Positions 27,883 through 40,568 of a DNA stretch of 44,311 bases are shown piece after piece. The notes beneath the pieces were generated by a model that was not told the origin of the DNA, did not search any database, and saw only the letters and a list, made by a program, of their open reading frames with translations. The position numbers were made by a program, and so were the translations under genes. The DNA comes from Planctomycetota bacterium (GTDB lineage Bacteria; Planctomycetota; Planctomycetia; Isosphaerales; Isosphaeraceae), in the NCBI GenBank assembly GCA_028291545.1, contig JAQGHR010000094.1:1-44311 (forward strand), written 5' to 3'. Each line of letters begins with the position of its first letter. The first letter of the stretch is position 1.

Positions 27883-28170
27883 ATGCAATTCCGGATTCGG
27901 ACCCTGCTCATCTACACGGCGATCTCGGCCATGCCGATCTGGGTTGGCGCGGAGGCGGCAAGGCAGGGATGTCTGCGAGGCGTGGTAGGTGTCTGGGCCA
28001 GCTTTGCCTTGATCCCGCTACTGAGCGGCTCCTTCTTTTACTCGATGTCGCGAGAGGAAAAAACGGGTGAGGAACACCATCTGGCGACCCTCATGCTAGC
28101 GATCGCGGTCGTCTGTTTTCCTGCGGCACTGTTTGTATCCTGGGTGTTCATCGACCTGAGTAATCTCTAG
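27883..28170 (+). CDS. Small membrane protein with MQFRIRTLL leader
   Basis: A 95-residue protein with three hydrophobic segments. It opens [17 protein letters not shown], the pattern that starts a very common but uncharacterised class of small planctomycete inner-membrane proteins (FxxRTLL followed by a hydrophobic helix). ATG 27883 is chosen over an in-frame TTG at 27865 because the family begins at this motif; a GAGG stands about 12 nt upstream. It sits between the exported oxidoreductase and the aldolase-like gene with short spacers, so it is probably co-transcribed. Function unknown. Confidence 0.7.
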   Translation: MQFRIRTLLIYTAISAMPIWVGAEAARQGCLRGVVGVWASFALIPLLSGSFFYSMSREEKTGEEHHLATLMLAIAVVCFPAALFVSWVFIDLSNL

Positions 28171-28207
28171 CAATGTCGGTGCGAAGAGGCGAACGGAAGT
28201 CCAACTA

Positions 28208-29164
28208 TTGAACGAGCCCAAGCTAGACCCAATAACACTCATCCGGCCTCGCAGGAAGATCACCGGGATCTCCGCCATCCTCCTGCCCTTCGAGTCGAAC
28301 GGCGGCGTCGACTGGGCGGGATTTCGCGCCCATCTTCATCGTACGGCCGAGGCAGGCCTGACCCCGGCCGTGAACATGGACACGGGATACGTCAACCTGC
28401 TGGATGATGCGACGAGGAGCGCCGTTCTCCGGGCGACCCGAGACGTTCTCGGCGGCAGGCCGTTCGTCGCGGGGGCGTTCGTGTCCGACCGGGCGGGAGC
28501 CTCGTTCCATCGGGATGCATACAACCGCGAGATCGAGGCGATTGTCGCGCACGGTGGTACGCCCGTGATCTTCCCATCGTTTGGCCTGACCGGGCAGAGC
28601 GACGAAGCGATCCTTGCTTCGTATGAGGCACTCAGCACGACCTGCGACCAGTTCATCGCGTTCGAGCTGGGAGAGGTCTTTGCCCCATTCGGAAGGATCT
28701 ACTCGCTGAGAGTCTTCGAGGGACTCATGACGATCCCCTCGTGCATCGGCGCCAAGCACTCGTCTTTGAACAGGGAGGCAGAGTGGCGGAGGCTCGTGTT
28801 GAGAGACCGGGTGCGACCGGGATTCAAGGTCTTCACGGGCAATGATCTGGCGATCGACATGATCATGTACGGCAGCGACTATCTGCTTGGTTTGAGCACG
28901 TTCGCACCGGACCTTTTCGCGAAACGCGATGCCATGTGGGAGGCGGGCGACCCGGGATTTTATGATCTGAATGATACGCTACAATATCTTGGCTTCTTCG
29001 CGTTCCGGCCGCCGGTCCCCGCCTACAAGCATGCGGCGGCGATGTTCCTGGCGCTACGGGGTTGGATCGACTCGGATCGGACACATCCGGAAAGCCCGGC
29101 GAGGCCGGAGAGCGATCGAGCAATCCTGCGAGACATCGGCGAAAGGCTCGGAGTTGTTCGGTAA
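28208..29164 (+). CDS. DapA-like (dihydrodipicolinate synthase family) aldolase, divergent
   Basis: A 318-residue TIM-barrel protein. The Schiff-base lysine is K183 in CIGAKHSS. Other family positions are altered: the usual substrate-loop motif GTTGE is replaced by [10 protein letters not shown], and the catalytic tyrosine motif YNxP is replaced by [12 protein letters not shown] (about 151-162), with no tyrosine. It is therefore not lysine-pathway dihydrodipicolinate synthase but a class I aldolase/lyase acting on another keto acid or sugar acid. Start is TTG 28208, weakly supported by CGGAAG upstream; the first residues are non-conserved. Fourth gene of the plus-strand operon; the flavin oxidoreductase follows after 59 nt. 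Confidence 0.8.
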   Translation: MNEPKLDPITLIRPRRKITGISAILLPFESNGGVDWAGFRAHLHRTAEAGLTPAVNMDTGYVNLLDDATRSAVLRATRDVLGGRPFVAGAFVSDRAGASFHRDAYNREIEAIVAHGGTPVIFPSFGLTGQSDEAILASYEALSTTCDQFIAFELGEVFAPFGRIYSLRVFEGLMTIPSCIGAKHSSLNREAEWRRLVLRDRVRPGFKVFTGNDLAIDMIMYGSDYLLGLSTFAPDLFAKRDAMWEAGDPGFYDLNDTLQYLGFFAFRPPVPAYKHAAAMFLALRGWIDSDRTHPESPARPESDRAILRDIGERLGVVR

Positions 29165-29223
29165 GTCGTAAGAAACTGACATGAGAGTTGATGCAGGCTC
29201 CCGGCCGCGTACCACGGTGAGAC

Positions 29224-30645
29224 ATGCAATTTCGACGGATCGCCGCCCTCAAGACGGCCGAGGAATTCCTGGACGTCGTGGCTCGTCTCGATCCCACCCT
29301 TCCGTTTGACGAGACGGTCGAGCACGGCACCGATTCGCCGCTCGCGCAACCGATAACACGGCACGGACTGACGGTCGGCAACCGGTTCGCCATCTTGCCG
29401 ATGGAAGGATGGGACGGGACGGAGGACGGCAAGCCGACCGATCTCACGAGGCGGAGGTGGGAGCACTTCGGCCAGAGTGGCGCCAAGCTGATCTGGGGAG
29501 GCGAGGCCGTCGCGATCCGGCCCGATGGACGAGCGAACCCGAATCAGCTTCTGATCAACGACGACAACCTCCGCGATCTCGCCCGGCTTCGAGAGCGACT
29601 CGTCTCGGTCCACGAAGAGCGGTTCGGTCGTTCGGAGGATCTCCTGATCGGTCTGCAACTCACGCATTCGGGCCGGTTTTCCAAGCCGAACGACAAGAGG
29701 AAGCTGGAGCCGAAGATCCTTTATCACCATCCGTATCTCGACCAGAAGTTTGGTCTGGACCCATCGACGCCTGTCCTTACCGATGACGAGATCTCCCAGC
29801 TCGTCGAGGATTTCCTCGTCGCCTCGAAACAAGCCCAACAGGCCGGATTCGGCTTTGTCGATGTGAAATGCTGCCATGGCTACCTCGGGCACGAATTCCT
29901 CTCGGCCGTCGATCGCCCCGGCCGGTATGGAGGATCATTCGAGAATCGGACGAGGTTTCTCCGGGAAGTCGTGGACGGGATTCGCGCCGAATCGCCGGGC
30001 CTGCAGATCGGCGTTCGCGTCAGTGTTTTCGACTTTCTTCCGTTCGGGATCGATTCCGAGCGTCGCGGACATCCGGCGCCCATGATCGGACCGTCGTATC
30101 CTTATGCGTTTGGAGGCGATCCATCCACCGGACTCCATCCTGACCTCGGTGAGGCCTCCGCCTTCCTGAAACTGCTCGAGACCCTGCGAATTCCACTCGT
30201 CTGCACGACGGCCGGAAACCCGTATACAAATCCACACGTAGTTAGGCCTGCGGCGTTTCCACCATCGGACGGCTACTTCGCACCTGAAGATCCCTTGATC
30301 GGCGTCGCTCGTCAGATCGCGGCGACAGCCTGGCTGAAGGCGAGGCATCCTGACCTGATCGTGGTCGGGTCGGCCTATTCTTATCTCCAAGAGTGGCTGC
30401 CCAATGTTGCGCAAGCCGTGGTGCGAACGGGAGGGGCCGATGTCGTCGGGATCGGCCGCATGGTCCTTTCCTATCCCGAATTCCCGTCCGACATCTTGCA
30501 GGGCCGCCCGCTCGCTCGCAAGCGGATCTGCCGTACCTTCAGTGACTGCACGTCCGGGCCTCGCAACGGGGTCATTTCCGGCTGCTATCCGCTCGATCCG
30601 TTCTACAAGCATCGACCCGAGCGTGCGGCGTTGAGTCGGCCATAG
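29224..30645 (+). CDS. NADH:flavin oxidoreductase (Old Yellow Enzyme family)
   Basis: A 473-residue FMN TIM-barrel enzyme. The N-terminal barrel strand [13 protein letters not shown] matches the FMN-binding start. [15 protein letters not shown] is the Q-L-x-H-x-G-R motif. [12 protein letters not shown] carries the substrate-binding histidine, and [17 protein letters not shown] is the conserved helix. [11 protein letters not shown] binds the FMN phosphate near the C terminus. The last segment, [20 protein letters not shown], has three cysteines that may bind metal or form disulfides; it does not match the CxxC-type iron-sulfur motif of dienoyl-CoA reductases. Expected to reduce enoate or enone substrates with NAD(P)H. 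Last gene of the five-gene operon. Confidence 0.85.
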   Translation: MQFRRIAALKTAEEFLDVVARLDPTLPFDETVEHGTDSPLAQPITRHGLTVGNRFAILPMEGWDGTEDGKPTDLTRRRWEHFGQSGAKLIWGGEAVAIRPDGRANPNQLLINDDNLRDLARLRERLVSVHEERFGRSEDLLIGLQLTHSGRFSKPNDKRKLEPKILYHHPYLDQKFGLDPSTPVLTDDEISQLVEDFLVASKQAQQAGFGFVDVKCCHGYLGHEFLSAVDRPGRYGGSFENRTRFLREVVDGIRAESPGLQIGVRVSVFDFLPFGIDSERRGHPAPMIGPSYPYAFGGDPSTGLHPDLGEASAFLKLLETLRIPLVCTTAGNPYTNPHVVRPAAFPPSDGYFAPEDPLIGVARQIAATAWLKARHPDLIVVGSAYSYLQEWLPNVAQAVVRTGGADVVGIGRMVLSYPEFPSDILQGRPLARKRICRTFSDCTSGPRNGVISGCYPLDPFYKHRPERAALSRP

Positions 30646-31152
30646 TCGATCGGTTCGTCGCGGTCCGGTCTGGACAACCCGATTCCCCGTGAGGTGCTGA
30701 GTCCGACTCTGCCCTGACAAACCACTTGCTTCGTCAACTCGCCGCGCCCGGGACATCCATACCATCGTAAGGGGATGGCCAGGTCTTCGCTCGAACCGGA
30801 AGAAATTCCATTGGAGGGTAGCCGAGTCCAAATCGAAGAGTTTCACGCAGGGACGGGGAGGAAACGCAGTGGACGCAGAGGGAGAGAAATAAGGCGAAGA
30901 GCGAAGAAGTGAGCTGAACAGCGAGCAGTTCGAGAGACTCTTCGAAGTCACGAATCCGAGGTCCCCTCCCAAAGCCCGTGACCCACGTTTTCTCCGCGTC
31001 CTCTGCGTCCCCTCCCCGTCCCCGCGTGAAACTCTTCGATTCCTCACGGAAAAGCAGACTTTGCAATCTTCCGGACGAGGGAGCCGACCCTTCGCATTTG
31101 CCCTTCGGTTTTCGTAAATTGGGGCCTTCCCTACGTACTCAAGGAATCCACG
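30646..31152. other. 507-bp intergenic region with MITE-like repeat
   Basis: Separates the flavin oxidoreductase gene from the next cytochrome gene. Most of it is the inverted-repeat element at 30831-31041. The remainder shows no convincing coding frame; 31042-31152 probably carries the promoter of the following gene but I see no clear -10/-35 pair. Confidence 0.6.
30831..31041. repeat. MITE-like element with about 50-bp terminal inverted repeats
   Basis: The left arm (30831-30882) starts AATCGAAGAGTTTCACGC and continues with GGGACGGGGAGG and ACGCAG-type repeats. The right arm (30990-31041) is its reverse complement with about five mismatches. The first 31 positions differ at only one base. 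The central 107 bp has no coding potential. The ACGCAGAG-rich arms resemble a family of short non-autonomous repeats scattered in many bacterial genomes. No target duplication is obvious at the ends. Confidence 0.75.
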
Positions 31153-34188
<3,036 letters not shown>

Positions 34189-34199
34189 TGTCGGGAGCC

Positions 34200-34234
34200 G
34201 AGCAAGGGGGGCGCGAGTCGCCGCCCCCCTGCTC
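34200..34234. terminator. Bidirectional terminator between convergent genes
   Basis: GAGCA-A-GGGGGGCG pairs with CGCCCCCCTGCTC, one bulged base and a short loop, directly between two convergent stop codons (34188 and 34236). The stem is very GC-rich. It can act on both strands, although neither side has a long T run. Confidence 0.6.
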
Positions 34235-34235
34235 T

Positions 34236-35372
34236 TCACTTGATCTGCTCAAACAGCGCGTAGGCCGCTTCCCGTGAAGCCTTCGGGAAGTCGTGACCGC
34301 AATCGGGATGCTGGAGTTGAAGCCGGCCCCGGTGACCGTACAGTGTGAATACGGGCCTGGCCGACGCGACGATTCGATCAACGCTCTCCGCACGAAAATT
34401 GGAATCCTTGAGAGGTGCGACGATGAGTACCTGTCGAGGAGCGAGCGCGCCGATTAATTCGTGGAAATCGAACGGGATTTCGTCGAGACGGCCGCGATAT
34501 CGGGCCAATTTCGGCATATATCGCGTTTGAGTCCAGCCCTGCTCAGGCTTCCAGACGGAGTCGTTTCCGGCAGAGTAATCCAGGAACGAATCGAGTCCGC
34601 AACTGGACACGACCACCTTGATGCGGTCGTCCACAACGCTGGTAAAGACGGCGTTATGTCCGCCTAACGAATGCCCGATCGCACCGAATTTTCCCGGCAA
34701 AACGAATGGCAAGGAATCCAGGAGGTCGAGTCCCCGGATGTTGTCCCAGACGGCCTTCAGGGTCCCGCTCTCCCAGCCGAGTTTCCTGATGTCGGGCTGA
34801 TATTTCGCCAGCAGCGGATAGTTCGGTGCCAAAACGACGAACCCGCGTTCCGCAAGCTCGTTCGCGTAAGCCGGGTACGGTGTGCCGCCCAATCCGACCA
34901 GGACACCGTGACCAACGACATTGTCGGTGGGATGCAACGCGAGGATCGCTTTGACTCGTCTATCCACGCTCTTGAGCGCAGACTTCGGAATCAAGAGATA
35001 CGCCGGCACGCGTGAACCGGGCTCCGAGGCATACGTGATCAAACGCCGGACGTAACTTCCGCAGTCCGCCTCCTCGACGACCTCGACAGCCAGCGGGCAC
35101 CGTTTTTCAGGGCCGGGAAGTCGGCCCATCACGGCCTGCATGTTCGTCAGGATCTCGTCTCGTCGCTTATGCCAATCTTCCGTCGTCTCCACGGGCAGGG
35201 TCTTGTTTAGCGGCCCTCGACAAACGAGGAGGTTCTCTCGCGGCAAGCGTGGCGTGAGTGCCGCCACCTCTCGTTCGGCCGGCGGACCTTGGCCGGATGC
35301 GATCGAGGCGAGCGAGGCCACGATCAACAGGCCGATGCTGTGACGTGTGGGGAGGGACGTTAGTGTTGGCAT
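34236..35372 (-). CDS. Secreted alpha/beta hydrolase (acyl esterase type)
   Basis: A 378-residue exported hydrolase. The signal peptide is RHSIGLLIVASLASIASG. The fold is of the dienelactone-hydrolase / acetyl-xylan-esterase-like class. The nucleophile is S235 in GAIGHSLGGHNA, the probable acid D323 in APLKDSNF, and the histidine H360 in CGHDFPKAS. All three are present, in contrast with the pseudo-hydrolase at 8343. Likely removes ester groups from glycans in the periplasm. The start is set at ATG 35372, before the signal peptide; upstream in-frame codons at 35393 and 35510 add non-signal sequence. Divergent from the SGNH hydrolase gene across about 140 bp, so the two may share a regulatory region. 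Confidence 0.82.
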   Translation of the reverse strand: MPTLTSLPTRHSIGLLIVASLASIASGQGPPAEREVAALTPRLPRENLLVCRGPLNKTLPVETTEDWHKRRDEILTNMQAVMGRLPGPEKRCPLAVEVVEEADCGSYVRRLITYASEPGSRVPAYLLIPKSALKSVDRRVKAILALHPTDNVVGHGVLVGLGGTPYPAYANELAERGFVVLAPNYPLLAKYQPDIRKLGWESGTLKAVWDNIRGLDLLDSLPFVLPGKFGAIGHSLGGHNAVFTSVVDDRIKVVVSSCGLDSFLDYSAGNDSVWKPEQGWTQTRYMPKLARYRGRLDEIPFDFHELIGALAPRQVLIVAPLKDSNFRAESVDRIVASARPVFTLYGHRGRLQLQHPDCGHDFPKASREAAYALFEQIK

Positions 35373-35515
35373 GAGGAGAGTTCCCGAGGGCATTCTGGAT
35401 TGGTATCGCGGCTGTCGGTACTTTACTCCAGCCCGATTCGGTGCGACAAACGTCACTTGTAACTGCGAGACAACTCCCAAATGGAGACGGGTGGCTATCG
35501 CCCCCGGCACGAACG

Positions 35516-36283
35516 ATGGCCGTTGAGACCCCTGCCGAACTGTTGAAGCTCTTCGCGATGCTGATCGGGATGCTCGGCCCGGTTCCGAAGGGAGATCCGA
35601 ACGTCAACGTGCCCGGCGAGTTTGTCCTCAAGGCGGGGGACCAGATTGTTGCGATCGGCGATTCGATCACACAGGCGGGGGGATATCTCAAGGACGTCGA
35701 TGCCGTTCTCGCCTCGCAGTATCCGGAACTCAAGCTGCCGCCGATCATTAATGTGGGCATCAGCGGGCAGAAGGCCGAGGATCTGATCCAGCGATTTCAG
35801 AAGGATGTCGTCGATCGAAAGCCCGCGCTGGTGACCTTGAGTATCGGGATCAACGACGTCTGGCACCGAGCCGCACAGTCACACGATCCGCAGATTCTCG
35901 CCGACTACTGGAAGAACGTGGCCAAGATGGTCGACATGGCCCAGGCGGCCGGGATCAAGGTGGTCTTGCTGACCCCGACCGTTATTCGTGAGGATGTCCG
36001 GAGTGATGAAAACAAGAGGCTGCGAATCTATGTCGAGGCCCAGAAGCAGATCGCTCGGGAGAAGAAGTGCAGTGTGATCGATCTCCACGCGATGTTCGCG
36101 GATGTTCTCTCCAGGCGGCCCGAGGATGCCGGGGACCGCGAAAAATGGCTGACGAGTGACGGCGTCCACATGAAGCCGCTGGGAGACGCGTTGATGGCCA
36201 TCGGGGTACTCCGCGGACTGGGCGTACCGGACGAGAAGATCGTGTCTTCCAAGGTCGCGGTCTCGACGCCAGCCGGGAAATAG
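35516..36283 (+). CDS. SGNH/GDSL-family hydrolase
   Basis: A 255-residue esterase-type protein. Block I is IVAIGDSITQAGG with the nucleophile serine S50. The block II glycine is in NVGISGQ, block III is SIGINDVW with N113, and block V is TSDGVHMKPLGD with D215 and H218. It is therefore a complete SGNH active site, acting on acyl or acetyl esters (rhamnogalacturonan acetylesterases and related enzymes share this pattern). The N terminus has a hydrophobic stretch (LLKLFAMLIGML) that could be a weak signal or anchor. ATG 35516 is the better start, but GTG 35441 in the same frame cannot be excluded because neither has a good ribosome site. A PVC cytochrome gene follows 51 nt later. Confidence 0.82.
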   Translation: MAVETPAELLKLFAMLIGMLGPVPKGDPNVNVPGEFVLKAGDQIVAIGDSITQAGGYLKDVDAVLASQYPELKLPPIINVGISGQKAEDLIQRFQKDVVDRKPALVTLSIGINDVWHRAAQSHDPQILADYWKNVAKMVDMAQAAGIKVVLLTPTVIREDVRSDENKRLRIYVEAQKQIAREKKCSVIDLHAMFADVLSRRPEDAGDREKWLTSDGVHMKPLGDALMAIGVLRGLGVPDEKIVSSKVAVSTPAGK

Positions 36284-36334
36284 TCGGTTCGAGACGTCGG
36301 TCCAGAGACTTTGACGCGAGGGGGCGGGCGAGCG

Positions 36335-39325
36335 ATGACACGTTTTCTTGGGATCGCCGCGATCGGTTGCATGATCACGTTGGGATTCCTCCCGTTTGTG
36401 GATGAGGATCTCTCGAAGGAACTGCCTCGTATCAAGGCGATTCCTGCCTCGGAAGCTATAGCGTCGTTCCAGATCCATCCGGGATTTCGGCTCCATCCCG
36501 CTGCCGTCGAACCGCTCGTGACCGATCCCGTGAGCGCCTGCTACGACGCGGATGGCCGGCTCTACGTCGTCGAAATGCGCGGATATCCTTATCCTGAAAA
36601 TACGCCCACGGGCAATGTCCGACTCCTGGAGGATACCGACGGCGACGGTACGTTCGACAAGAGCACCATCTTCCTGGACGGGCTGTCCTGGCCGACCGGA
36701 GTTGTTCCCTTCGATGGCGGGGCCTTCATCGCGGTCGCACCCGACATCCTGTATGCGAAGGATACGAACGGCGATGGCGTGGCCGATGTCAAGAAAGTGA
36801 TGTTTCGCGGCTTCGGGACCCAGAACGTGCAGGGGCTCGTGAATGGGCTCTTGTGGGGGCCGGACGGGTGGATTTACGGCGTCTCGGGGGGGAACGGGGG
36901 GGATATCCTCAATGCGACGCGACCGGGTTCAAAACCGGTCTCGGTCCGAGGCCGGGATTTTCGGTTCCGGCCGGATGGGTCCGCGTTTGAAGCGATCTCC
37001 GGTGGTGGGCAGTTCGGGCATGCCTTCGATGACTGGGGGAATCGATTCACCTGCAATAATAGTAATCACATCCGTCAGATCGTGCTGCCGTCGAAGGCCG
37101 TGGAGGCGAACCCGGCACTGGTGGTTCCGGCCGTACTGACCGACATCGCCGTGGAAGGCCCCGCCGCGAAGGTGTTTCGGATCAGTCAGCCCGAGCCCTG
37201 GCGCGTGGTGCGAACGCGCCAGCGCGCGGCCGATCCCGAGATGCGGAAGCGATTGCCGCCGACCGAACTTTTTGCCTTCGGCTTCTTCACCTCGGCCACG
37301 GGGGTCACGATTTATCGGGGCACGGCGTTCCCCTCCGAATATCAAGGCAACGCGTTTATTGGCGACGTGGGAGGGAACCTCGTTCATCGCAAGATCCTTC
37401 GTCCGAAGGGATCGATCTTCGAGGCAATCCGGGCCGACGAAAACCTCGAGTTCCTCGCCTCGAAGGATAACTGGTTCCGCCCGGTAAACTTCGCCAACAC
37501 GCCGTCGGGAACGCTCCTGGTCCTGGATATGTATCGCGAGACCATCGAGCACCCCCTATCGATCCCCGAGCCGATCAAGAAGCATCTCGACCTGACCAGC
37601 GGCAAGGATCGCGGGCGTATTTACGAACTCCTGCCGCTCACCTTCAAGAGACGTGCGAAGCCTGCACTCAGCCAGGCGAGCACCGAGCAACTTGTGACCC
37701 ATCTGGCCGACCGCGACGCCTGGTGGCGGGAGACGGCGCAGCGTCTGTTGATCGAGAGACGAGATCCCCTTGCCGTCCCCCTCATGAAGAAAATGGCGGA
37801 CGTTCGACCTTCGGCCCTCGGTCGCGTGCATGCGATCTGGACGCTCTCCGCGCTTGGCCACCTGACGGAAGCCGATGTGCTCCTGGCGCTCCGAGATCCG
37901 GAGGCGCGGGTACGAGCCCAGTCCGCCGCGCTTTCGAACACGCTTCGGCCTGGGAGCCGGGATCTCGAATTCGCGGTGGCGCGTCTTGCGGACGACCCGG
38001 ACGCCGCAGTTCGCTTTCAAGTCGCCCTCGCGCCGAAAAGTGAGGAGCACGGGGGACCGCTGACGGAGCAGGCGAAAATCCTCCGGCGCGACGCGGCCGA
38101 CCCCTGGACCCGCTTCGCCGTTTATTCGAGCGCGACGGGCGCCAGGTCGTCTCAATTGCTCGTCCAATCGTGCCTGCGAGATCCATTCGGCCGCACGCCG
38201 GGAGGTCGAATTGTCGCGGAGGAACTCGGCGAGATCGTTGGAGCGGGGAACGACTCTTCATCCATCGAGAGAAGCTTGTCCATCGTCGCCGATGCCTCGG
38301 TCGGTCCACACGTGCCTCGCGCCATGGTCATTGGCCTCGGACGCGGCTTGCAGAGGGTCGGCAGGTCTCTACGGACGATCGTAGAGAAATCCGGAAATCG
38401 AGAGGCGATCGGCAAGATCTTCGATCAAGCCGCTCGCGACGCGGCGAGCGACCAGGACGCTCCCGCCCGCGTCGACGCCATTCGCATTCTGGGTGTTGGT
38501 GCCCCGACCGAGGCGTGTCTACGCGTGCTGCCACCCCTCCTCGACGCTCGGCAACCTGTCGAGGTCCAGCTCGCCGCGCTCCAGGCGATGGCGAGCCTCT
38601 CCGACCCGGCCGTTGGTCGACTCGTTGCCGAGCACTGGAAGGGACTGAGTCCGAGTGCCCGCCGTGAGGCGGCAGAAGTCCTGTTCGCCCGTCCGGAGCG
38701 GCTCAGCGCGATGATGGATGCCATCGAGGCGAAGTCGTTTCCCGCCAACGAGGTCGAGCCCGCCCGTCGCAAGCAGATCCTCGCGCACCCTGTCGCCAAG
38801 CTCCGCGAGCGCGCAAGACGAGTCCTTGGCACCGACCCGAAGGCGGATCGCAGCCGAGTGATTGGCGCGTTTCAACCTGCCCTGACGCTCGGGGGAAATC
38901 GTCAGAAAGGGCGATCGGTCTTCGAGAAGACTTGCGCGACCTGCCACAAGGCGGACGGACTCGGTGAGAGCGTGGGGCCGGATCTCGCGACGGTGACCGG
39001 ACGGACGCCCGAGGACCTCCTGATCCACATTCTGGACCCGAATCGGGAGGTGAATCCGCAGTATCTGGATTACAGCGTCGCGACGAGCGACGGAAGGATC
39101 GTGACGGGGCTGATCGCGAGCGAAACGGCCAACTCCGTGACTTTGCGGAGGGCGGCGGGGGCGACTGACGTCATCCCACGAACCCAGATCGAGGCGATCG
39201 CTTCGACTGGCGTCTCGCTGATGCCGGACGGGCTGGAGACCGGATTAACTCATCAGGATTTCGCGGACCTCGTTGCCTTCCTGCGAGACCTCCAGGCGAG
39301 CCCGCCCGAGAAATCCGGACGATAG
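36335..39325 (+). CDS. Secreted PVC-type dehydrogenase / HEAT / cytochrome c protein
   Basis: A 996-residue exported protein with an N-terminal hydrophobic signal (FLGIAAIGCMITLGFLPF). The PVC-type propeller (about 45-450) shows FQIHPGFRLHPAAVEPLVTDP, EDTDGDGTFDKSTIFLDGL, DTNGDGVADVKKVM and VLDMYRETIEHP. HEAT-like repeats follow (about 455-840). The cytochrome c domain has C867-A-T-C870-H871, then GESVGPDLATVTG, and ends with the usual SLMPDGLETGLTHQDFADLVAFLRDL. Start ATG 36335 has GAGGGGG about 10-16 nt upstream; an in-frame TTG at 36311 is less likely. Paired with the SGNH hydrolase gene, it would oxidise a deacylated product (inference). It ends before a strong hairpin. Confidence 0.88.
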   Translation: MTRFLGIAAIGCMITLGFLPFVDEDLSKELPRIKAIPASEAIASFQIHPGFRLHPAAVEPLVTDPVSACYDADGRLYVVEMRGYPYPENTPTGNVRLLEDTDGDGTFDKSTIFLDGLSWPTGVVPFDGGAFIAVAPDILYAKDTNGDGVADVKKVMFRGFGTQNVQGLVNGLLWGPDGWIYGVSGGNGGDILNATRPGSKPVSVRGRDFRFRPDGSAFEAISGGGQFGHAFDDWGNRFTCNNSNHIRQIVLPSKAVEANPALVVPAVLTDIAVEGPAAKVFRISQPEPWRVVRTRQRAADPEMRKRLPPTELFAFGFFTSATGVTIYRGTAFPSEYQGNAFIGDVGGNLVHRKILRPKGSIFEAIRADENLEFLASKDNWFRPVNFANTPSGTLLVLDMYRETIEHPLSIPEPIKKHLDLTSGKDRGRIYELLPLTFKRRAKPALSQASTEQLVTHLADRDAWWRETAQRLLIERRDPLAVPLMKKMADVRPSALGRVHAIWTLSALGHLTEADVLLALRDPEARVRAQSAALSNTLRPGSRDLEFAVARLADDPDAAVRFQVALAPKSEEHGGPLTEQAKILRRDAADPWTRFAVYSSATGARSSQLLVQSCLRDPFGRTPGGRIVAEELGEIVGAGNDSSSIERSLSIVADASVGPHVPRAMVIGLGRGLQRVGRSLRTIVEKSGNREAIGKIFDQAARDAASDQDAPARVDAIRILGVGAPTEACLRVLPPLLDARQPVEVQLAALQAMASLSDPAVGRLVAEHWKGLSPSARREAAEVLFARPERLSAMMDAIEAKSFPANEVEPARRKQILAHPVAKLRERARRVLGTDPKADRSRVIGAFQPALTLGGNRQKGRSVFEKTCATCHKADGLGESVGPDLATVTGRTPEDLLIHILDPNREVNPQYLDYSVATSDGRIVTGLIASETANSVTLRRAAGATDVIPRTQIEAIASTGVSLMPDGLETGLTHQDFADLVAFLRDLQASPPEKSGR

Positions 39326-39361
39326 ATCGGTCTCGGATCTCGTCGCGAGATGCGCATGAAA

Positions 39362-39397
39362 AACCGCTGGACCGGATGAGTATGTGGTCCAGCGGTT
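39362..39397. terminator. Bidirectional terminator between convergent cytochrome and VOC genes
   Basis: AACCGCTGGACC and GGTCCAGCGGTT form a perfect 12-bp stem with a 12-nt loop. On the minus strand the stem is followed by a T run (the complement of GAAAAA), a good intrinsic terminator for the VOC gene. It also stands 36 nt after the plus-strand cytochrome gene. Confidence 0.75.
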
Positions 39398-39452
39398 CGA
39401 GAAAAAATGATTCAGGGACTTGCTCGCTCACGCGAGGGTCACCAATACACGC

Positions 39453-39872
39453 TCAATTATACGAGGAGAGCGAGACGATTCGACCCGAGGGCTCGCGGAT
39501 GAAGATTTCGCGGGTGCCGAGGATTGTCTCGCGCATGGGAACAACGACTTCGATCCCTTCGAGCCGGGGCAGAAGCTCCTCCAGGTCGTCAACCTGGAGG
39601 TAGAGGACGACCCAGGGCTGGTGCGTCTCTCCGTCGACCAGACCCGGTGTATCCTCATGCAGGCTATCGCGGGTGCGATAGACGACTTCCAGGTCGCCCC
39701 GCCCGAGGATGGCGAACTCCAGGTGATCGTCTCCCCCGATCTGGAGGCGAACCTCGAACTCGAGCCGATCCACCCAGAATTCCATGCAGGGCTCGATCCG
39801 GTCCACCAGCAGGACCGTCGAGAGACGGCGGAACGCGGTCTGGAGCGGAGGAAGCGTCGCGAGTGCGGACAT
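39453..39872 (-). CDS. VOC (glyoxalase/bleomycin-resistance fold) family protein
   Basis: A 139-residue cytoplasmic protein. It begins with the beta strand TVLLVDRIEPCMEFWVDRLEFEV and continues with DHLEFAILGRGDLEVVY. The second half has WVVLYLQVDDLEELLPRLEG and the closing strand REIFIREPSGRIVSLSSYN. This is the paired beta-alpha-beta-beta-beta layout of the vicinal-oxygen-chelate fold; candidate metal ligands are the glutamates in EFAIL and IREP plus a histidine, but the set is not typical of glyoxalase I. ATG 39872 is chosen because AAGAGGA stands 8 nt upstream; the longer frame to 40025 is low-complexity. Substrate unknown. Confidence 0.8.
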   Translation of the reverse strand: MSALATLPPLQTAFRRLSTVLLVDRIEPCMEFWVDRLEFEVRLQIGGDDHLEFAILGRGDLEVVYRTRDSLHEDTPGLVDGETHQPWVVLYLQVDDLEELLPRLEGIEVVVPMRETILGTREIFIREPSGRIVSLSSYN

Positions 39873-40568
39873 GAAAAATATCCTCTTGGGAAATCGTGGC
39901 CGGTGGGAGCTGCCGTCGCGGCAACAAAAGCTTCTTCCAGGGTGGCCGTTTGAGCTTGAGGCGGGCGATGTTCGACTGAAGGCAGCTCGGAAACGGCTCG
40001 TGGTGCTCCTGGAGTCATGAGACATTACGCGAACTACAGGCCGGATGATGGCGCAGATCTGATGAAGATTCCGTAAAGCTTGTCTCGACCGAAGGTTGAG
40101 GAGAAGTTATTATTCTTGCGGAGTCAGATCATGAATGCATGGCTGCACCGGATGGGCGCAACTCATGCCCAACAAGACGGCAACGAGACTTAGACACGGG
40201 TTGTGGGGTCGGGTTCACGAAATATGTCGCGGATCGCGTAACCAAGCACGCGTCGTCTCGTCGCGATTGTTTTTTCGCCGGACCACTCGCGATTTCTTGT
40301 TCTAAATTGCCGCCGATTCTGGCGATGGCGAGTGAATCGGGGCCATGTCGTTGAGCATGCGCGAAGGAGCGAGCAATTTGAGCGAATAACGGATTGAATT
40401 CGAAGTGAAACGAAGGCGTCTTGCACTACGGATTAGTAGAGGAATCGAAAAGGCGATTCGGGGTCGGATCGCCGTCGATTTCCGGTTGGAAAAATTCGCT
40501 CCGAAAAAATCGCGGCGATGCGGCGCGATTGGGGATCTCACCGTGACTTACTCTCTATGGGCCTGCCT
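39873..40568. other. 696-bp gap upstream of the sigma factor gene
   Basis: The largest gap in the window. It is AT-richer than its neighbours from about 40260 to 40510 with short A or T runs. Frames inside it are short, lack ribosome sites and look random. I see no convincing RNA gene. It probably holds the promoters of the VOC gene (left end) and the sigma/kinase operon (right end), but no clear core promoter can be assigned. Confidence 0.5.

Noticed and set aside
28208..29164. Annotation as true dihydrodipicolinate synthase (dapA)
   Set aside because: The catalytic tyrosine and GTTGE motifs are absent and the gene lies in a catabolic operon.
30831..31041. CRISPR array
   Set aside because: The repeats are one inverted pair, not regularly spaced direct repeats, and there are no spacers or cas genes in the window.
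40139..40354. Possible 71-residue gene in the gap before the sigma factor
   Set aside because: No ribosome site, irregular composition and no family resemblance.
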